From Adineta steineri (Eukaryota > Rotifera > Eurotatoria > Adinetida > Adinetidae): a stretch of DNA of 64,000 nucleotides. This document shows positions 58,603 to 64,000 of this stretch, in pieces; position 1 is the stretch's first letter, and every line of letters begins with the position of its first letter. The position numbers and the translations under genes are program-made. The stretch is from assembly GCA_905250115.1 (NCBI GenBank), contig CAJNOI010000112.1, positions 169,836 through 233,835 on the forward strand, read 5' to 3'. A model generated the notes under the pieces. It saw nothing but the letters and a program-made list of their open reading frames with translations, made no database searches and was not told the origin of the DNA.

Positions 58603-59784
58603 CTATTCTGTCATAATACCATGCATATATTCTTTGGTATAGAAATAAACAAGATGTTCTTCAATATTATCAATAGTAGGAAAAGTTTGTTCATCGATTG
58701 TGACCCTATTTTGAAAAGAAATAAGTGCGTGAAATGAACCACCAGTTTTAATTAAAAATACAGGAGTTTTCGATGTTGTTTGTGCACCATATATCCTATA
58801 CATGGAATATAGATCAATATAAACTTTTAATTCGAGGGTTGAAGCGGGTGGCTTGTGTCGTCTATCGTATGTAGCAAGAAGCGTTCTATTAGAAATATTT
58901 TTATGAACACATAGACGAGGTAGGCCGAAACTCTATTTAAAGAAACAAATAAAAATATGATATTATATTATTATTTTATCGTACTTCGAAGAGATGAAAT
59001 CCATGTTGATAGAGTTCATCACGAATTTTCTTAGTAAATAGATATGTCATATCAATAATGCCAATATCAATATCTTTTGTCCAAGGAATAATAGTTTTAT
59101 TACGCACAGCACCAAGAAGAGTACCATAGATAATTACATATGACAAATTGTGATGTTTAAAAAAAGTATCAATGAAGACAAGTGAGTGCTTGAGAATATA
59201 TGCACAACATGTTTTATTTTGAGTTGTACATTGAGGAGAATGAGAACATGCCAGAAAAGCACAGTGACTGATATTATTTGAAGGTGAATTAATGCTCTTC
59301 ACAACTTTTTCTTGTTTACTAAGTATAAAAAAATATATAAGAAATTATTGTAAGTATCTCATTGATAGATGAAGATGATAGTTATTTGCAAAAATCTGCT
59401 GTTCTCTCATAAACTAATGAACATCTTTACTCAATATCAATCAAAAAAAATACATAAAATGATGGTAAACGACATTAAAATACGAGTCCTTATTTTTTAA
59501 GTTCTAAGTATTTTTGTTCTGTTTTGGGATAGTTCAATTACAGACGCTCACGTAAGACTAAATTGTATTAAATGACTACAGATATAATGTTCAGGTACTT
59601 TATGCTATATATTTGAAATGCGTATACTATGTATAATAAAATGAATACAAGTTTATATAATCAATAATTTTTCAATTATAAACTGATTTCTAATCTTTTA
59701 CCTTAATTGAAAAGTTATCATGATTATTAACCAGATCATAAACGTTATAATAACAATCCATTTGCTATATCGCATAAACATCAT
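58603..59784 (-). CDS. LicD/fukutin-like type II membrane protein, copy 1
   Basis: Exons 59784-59702, 59318-58985 and 58932-58603, total 747 nt, 248 residues. Exon 1 encodes a signal anchor (basic start, then WIVIITFMIWLIIMITF), predicting a Golgi/ER type II protein. Exon 2 carries the LicD nucleotidyltransferase-like core (YGTLLGAVRNKTIIPWTKDIDIGI), in which the usual first Asp of the PWDxDID run is Thr while DID remains, plus several cysteines (CCAYILK). LicD-domain proteins transfer phosphocholine or ribitol-phosphate to glycans; the activity here is unknown. It lies between two fragments of a nicotinic-type receptor gene in the same orientation. Confidence 0.8.
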
Positions 59785-60639
59785 AAGTAGTATGTCTATA
59801 TATAAAAAATTGGAATATATCAATATAATGACCATAATTATTTTTATCATAAAATAATTATGTAGAAGTTTTTAGTCAATAGATACAACTAACATTGATA
59901 AGATAAAAATTATTACATATATTCTAATTTCTATCTTGTTAATAGGTATATCTGAGGATTATCCTATAATCAAAAGACTATGATCAGCGAATTAATCGAC
60001 GTGTAGACACTACTATGAATTAAAAGGATAAAATATTAAATGATAAAAAAAATATATGTATAATATATTATGAATCCTCCTATTCCTAACACTTATCTTC
60101 CTTTAAATAGAATAGTAGCCCTACTTCATAAAAAAGATAAGAAATATAAATGTTTCTTTTATCAATAGTTACGTTGTCTTTCTATATAACGGCAGTGAGA
60201 TCATACGATTTTTCTCTTTTATCATTCTAAATATATGATATGTTAGTGATGAATTTGTCATATTTACATTGTAAAAATATTACTTGACTGTAGATTATTG
60301 TATGTGATAGATGTTAATTGTTGATATAATGAAACTATACTATTATGATACGGATATAATAAAGAATTCAAAAAGGTTTTAATTATTTATTGAGCAGAGA
60401 TATATTTTAGCGCATTTTAATAATCAATTTCTAATTATATTTGTTTCTGTTCATGATAAAAAATGTATTTATTCTCATTATTTTTTAGTCTTCATACTAT
60501 ATTTACTGTTTCATGATATATTATATTAATTCATAAGAAACAATAGCAACTGTAATCCTTAAAATAATCAGCATCTTACATAAATAAAGAAAAGAAAAAA
60601 CAAATAGATTTAGTTTTTTGTCTTTTGAATAATTTAATT
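59785..60639. other. No gene recognised
   Basis: Upstream of LicD copy 1; very AT-rich. No missing parts of the receptor ligand-binding domain (for example the Cys-loop) were found here. Confidence 0.4.
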
Positions 60640-61018
60640 TATTATATAAAAGAATATCTGCTGTCCATGTGTTTCTACTTGGTATTTGTACTGTTTGAAT
60701 ATTACCATATTCTTCTGGATTCCATCTTAAACTGTAATCTTTCCATGACTAAAGGTAAAGAAAAAGATGCAAACAAAAAATCATATTAACTAAATAAACA
60801 AGAACAAGCCATCCACTAATTATGATAACTTCATTTTTTTCATCCTATTTATATGAATAGAAAACAAAATTATTATTTTATTTGACATACAAATTCCATA
60901 ATTTGTTGTAAAGCTAAATTAATACTACCTGATAATGTATAAGAATCATTTTCAATGGGGTCGTTCCAATTTGTTATATTGATTATTAACTAATAAATAT
61001 TTCAACAAACGACGTTGA
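60640..61018 (-). pseudogene. Nicotinic-receptor ligand-binding-domain remnant
   Basis: Minus strand: 61018-60891 reads RRLLKYLLVNNQYNKLERP, then after one extra C (frameshift near 60957) IENDSYTLSGSINLALQQIM, the N-terminal helix and first strand of a nicotinic subunit. After an intron, 60748 to about 60640 reads SWKDYSLRWNPEEYGNIQT and PSRNTWTADILLYN, the conserved W-x-D…WNP…W-x-D-I-x-L-Y-N blocks. The exon joining them and everything after LLYN, including the Cys-loop, are missing. Confidence 0.75.
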
Positions 61019-61399
61019 CCAAGACCTCCAACTAATAGTCATTATGTGTACATATATTGTTCTTGTGTGAAGAAAGAACATTTGTTGACTTTCATATAAC
61101 ATACGATAAGAAGAACAAATATTTTTCTATGTTGATGTATTGTATTCATCAGATTTCTCTGAATAATGTATGAAAACATGACATTTAATGGAAAAAAAAT
61201 AATAAATGAAGTGAGAATTATATTTCAATAAAAACGGAAATTTTCGATCATTATCAATCACAAGGGACACCAAATATTTAACTTTAACAAACATAAGCAT
61301 TAACAACAGGAACAATAGACAAAGATGTTAATTATCATCAGTAATAAACTTATTTAATTAATCAATCTTGAATTTCTTTTAATTGAATCTATTCCATGT

Positions 61400-61427
61400 A
61401 CGTATATACACCCACACCCACACCATA
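61400..61427. repeat. Single telomere-like arm
   Basis: cacccacacccacacc run at about 61410-61425 without a clear partner arm. Confidence 0.5.
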
Positions 61428-61892
61428 GTTTGTATTCACTATAATTCATATAATAAACTTTCTTTTGATCTTTTAGTGTCTCTCTCTGGGAAATGGGTCT
61501 TGAAAATATAAACAGTGATTTATTCATCTTTCTGGTATGTAAAAAAAACTTTAACTATACGCCTCTATCACTAACAAAAAAAGTTCTTATCGAAGTGCGA
61601 CTTATCACCAACCTGAAAACAAGTAAATTATTTCCTCTGATTGATAGAGTAATTATTAAAGCTTATTTGAACTACAGACAACAAAATAGTATAGTTTTAT
61701 TGATGATCTACATATAAATTTAAAAATTTTATACAACATTCAACAGTATTAATATAATATATTAGCTAATATTCTGCTTAAGATTGCTGAGAGTGGATGT
61801 AGCATTTGCATCTTCTTGTCATATCATGAAGAATAACAAGATAATTACATTCTCTTAATTGTATTGATCTATCAATATTTTCAAGGCTATTT

Positions 61893-62567
61893 TCACATAA
61901 TATCATGCATATATTCTTTGGTATAGAAATAAACAAGATGTTCTTCAATATTATCAATAGTAGGAAAGGTTTGTTCATCGATTGTGATTCTATTTTGAAA
62001 AGAAATAAGTGATTGATGTGAACTACTAGATTGAACTGAAAATAATGAAGTGTTCGATGTTGTCTGTGCACCATTTATTTTAGACACGGAATATAGATCA
62101 ATATAAGCTTGTACTTCGGAGATTGACGCTGGTGGTTTGTGTTGTCTATCTTGTGTAGCAAGAAGCATTGTATTAGAATTGTTTCTATGAACACATAGAC
62201 GAGGTAGGCCAAGAGTCTATTAAAAAAAACAAAAATAAATAAATATATAGTATTATTTTATCGTACCTTGAATAGATGAAATCCATTTTGGTAGAGTTCA
62301 TCACGAATTTTCTTGGTCAACAGATATCTCTTGTTAAGAATGCCAATATCAATATCTTTTGTCCAAGGAATAATAGTTTTATTACGCACAGCACCAAGAA
62401 GAGTACCATAGATAATTACATATGACAAATTGTGATGTTTGAAAAAAGTATCAATGAAGAGAAGTGAGTGCTTGAGAATATATGCACAACATGTTTTATT
62501 TTGAGTTGTACATTGAGGAGAATGAGAACATGTTAGAAAAGCACATTGATTGATAGAAACAGATTCC
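61893..62567 (-). CDS. LicD/fukutin-like protein, copy 2, first exon missing
   Basis: Exon 62567-62267 and exon 62216-61893 (TGA) correspond to exons 2 and 3 of copy 1, with the same phases and very similar sequence (YGTLLGAVRNKTIIPWTKDIDIGIL). About 208 residues are visible. The signal-anchor exon was not found upstream; that stretch instead holds the foldback element at about 62.7-63.8 kb, so the first exon lies past the window or has been lost. Similarity to copy 1 extends into the 3' flank (about 61690-61890 versus 58420-58600), showing a segmental duplication. Confidence 0.75.
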
Positions 62568-62802
62568 CTAATAACAACATTAAAGAAATCTCAGGTCTTA
62601 AAAGATTTGGTTCTCCGTTGTTTTACACTCGATTGAAAATATTCTTACATATGCATAATCTATGGAGTCTCCTCTTTCAAATGGTGTAACATTGACCCTT
62701 GTCTTACACATAACGATGGAGAAATCAGCGGTCTACGAAAAGGGACATCGTCTGTTATTACTATGGTTCATTTCTCTAATGACAACAGTAAACTAATTTT
62801 TC

Positions 62803-63746
62803 GACCCTAATAACAATACTTTATCGACTACACTTTTTCAATTCCACCAACAGCCAATGCTTGTAAAAATAGAATAAGAGACTATATTCATAAATAATAT
62901 ATATCTATACTAACAATAGCGCGAATAATTAGGGAGAGTATCTAACCCTTTCACTACCAAATAGATTTAGATGAATTGAGTTCAAGTAAATCGTGAAGTC
63001 ACCTTATGTTAGATATAAGAGTAGATGTTAAACATATCTTATGTTTTTTCGCATCTGATTTTCACAAGTTAAGTCATATTGAATTTTTCCTAACCGGCTC
63101 TCCCTAGGCAGCAATCCCTCTCAAAAAGCCCCGACAATTTCACGAAACCCGAGAGGAGTTTAAAAAAGTTGATAAACTTTTTGGAGAATTTCTAGTTGAG
63201 AACCTCAAAAAATGAAGTAAAAAATGAAAAATATTTCAAAAATAGTTTTAGGAAAGTGGCTGAAAAATCGTAAGAAATTTCCTGGAAAAATCTATCGAGA
63301 CTTCTCAAAAAATTGACGGAGATTTCGTCCAATTGTCAGAACTGTCCAGCGTACTACTTAAAGAGACTAGGCTAGGGTTTTTATACATGAATAGAAATGT
63401 TAACTGTCGAAGTTTATTAACTGCAAACATCAGACATTTCAAAAGAATTTCCGAAACTGCACCGTTATTATTCCTTACAAGCAATTACGAACTAATTTTT
63501 CTGAATAATTTTCTGAAGAATATTAACAATTAAGGTGTAGCTTTTCTTATACTATGGCAATCAAAAGGTTAAATAAAATTATTTTAATGTGATCAATGAA
63601 ATTACTAAAAGAGTTTACTGTCAATTTCGCGCTATTGTTAGTATAGATGTATTATTTATGAATATAATCTCTTATTCTATTTTTTACAAGGATCGGCTGT
63701 TGGTGGAATTGAAAAATTGTAGTAGATAAAGTGTTGTTATTAGGGT
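62803..63746. mobile_element. Foldback element with about 120-bp inverted repeats
   Basis: 62803-62924 and 63627-63746 are inverted repeats about 93% alike (gaccctaataacaa…caatagcgcga). Outside the right arm, further copies of a ttgttattaa…aaaatagct unit continue to about 63800, and a weaker match extends left to about 62770, so the true ends lie outside the stated arms. The interior, about 700 bp, has one 66-codon ORF (63333-63533) without a known domain. Non-autonomous; superfamily not determined. Confidence 0.75.
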
Positions 63747-64000
63747 CAAAAAATAGCTAGGTGTTGTTATTAAAGTCCGAAAAATAGCTGGGGGTTGTAA
63801 CTAAGGACATTTTTTAAAAAAATGATAATCTATGTCTTTGTTTTAATTTTGTTTTTCCTATTAAACCAAAGTTCATTCCTCATGAACCTTGGGATTTAGA
63901 TAGAGTTTGATTTGCTCTACAAAATTGCCAGCAAGACCTTTCCTTGTTTTTCGAAAGAAAAACGTAAAAAAATCATTTTTTCTCTACAAGTCCATTTTTT
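63747..64000. other. Outer repeat units of the foldback element, then AT-rich flank
   Basis: Two or three imperfect repeats of 'gttgttatta…aaaatagct' up to about 63810, then nothing recognised to the window end. Confidence 0.4.

Noticed and set aside
1..64000. CRISPR arrays, rRNA or tRNA genes, bacterial operons
   Set aside because: No spaced identical repeats of CRISPR type, no rRNA or tRNA cloverleaf recognised by eye, and genes are intron-rich with no ribosome-binding sites; a tRNA scan would be needed to exclude tRNAs fully.

Overview
This is an AT-rich eukaryotic window. Genes are split by many short introns (about 50-60 nt, GT...AG), and Arg is often CGA/CGT. The gene content is of a kind I associate with bdelloid rotifers (Adineta/Rotaria type): 84-nt leucine-rich-repeat exons, NHL-propeller polycystins, ZZ-finger kinases, bacterial-looking metabolic genes, many degraded genes, and GGTGTGGG motifs resembling what I recall as the bdelloid telomere repeat (TGTGGG). 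The organism call is an inference. All exon boundaries were read by eye from splice signals and phase.

Layout. 0-5 kb: one LRR exon at the edge, an N-terminal LRR-like exon, little else, and a small MITE. 5.6-6.7 kb: an intact two-exon NmrA-like gene behind a TATA box. 7.1-8.1 kb: an internally deleted mariner with TIRs and TA duplications. 8.3-25.2 kb: one 34-exon polycystin-1-like gene on the minus strand (four NHL units, Ser/Thr-rich stalk, REJ, GPS, PLAT, multi-TM polycystin channel). It carries three separate lesions: an in-frame TAA, a 29-bp tandem duplication, and a complete hAT transposon inserted in the fourth NHL exon with perfect 8-bp target duplications. With these discounted, the exon lengths sum to exactly 3566 codons. 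25-29 kb: mostly empty, with a MITE and a dead GPCR. 29.2-32.3 kb: an F-box-like/LRR gene whose repeats are each one 84-nt exon. 33.3-35.0 kb: a CapA-type gene with introns. 35.7-36.7 kb: an intronless nucleoside hydrolase. 37.4-38.8 kb: an HSL-type alpha/beta hydrolase.

39-49 kb: a tandem array of three minus-strand genes encoding two ZZ zinc fingers plus a TKL/RIPK-like kinase. Exon layout and upstream motifs are the same, but the three C-termini differ. 49.9-56.6 kb: a tandem array of four nucleoredoxin/tryparedoxin-like genes, each with an intron inside the Trp codon of the WCxxC site; the last ends in a CaaX box. 57.4-62.6 kb: two duplicated LicD-like genes, one of them lying between two pieces of a broken nicotinic-receptor-type gene. 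62.7-63.8 kb: a foldback element with inverted repeats of about 120 bp.

Overall the window shows tandem duplication, exon-unit duplication and transposon-driven decay rather than a co-regulated pathway. The most unusual items are the disrupted NHL-REJ-polycystin gene with its fresh hAT insertion, the ZZ-ZZ-kinase array, and a scattered family of small hairpins built from telomere-like GGTGTGGG arms.
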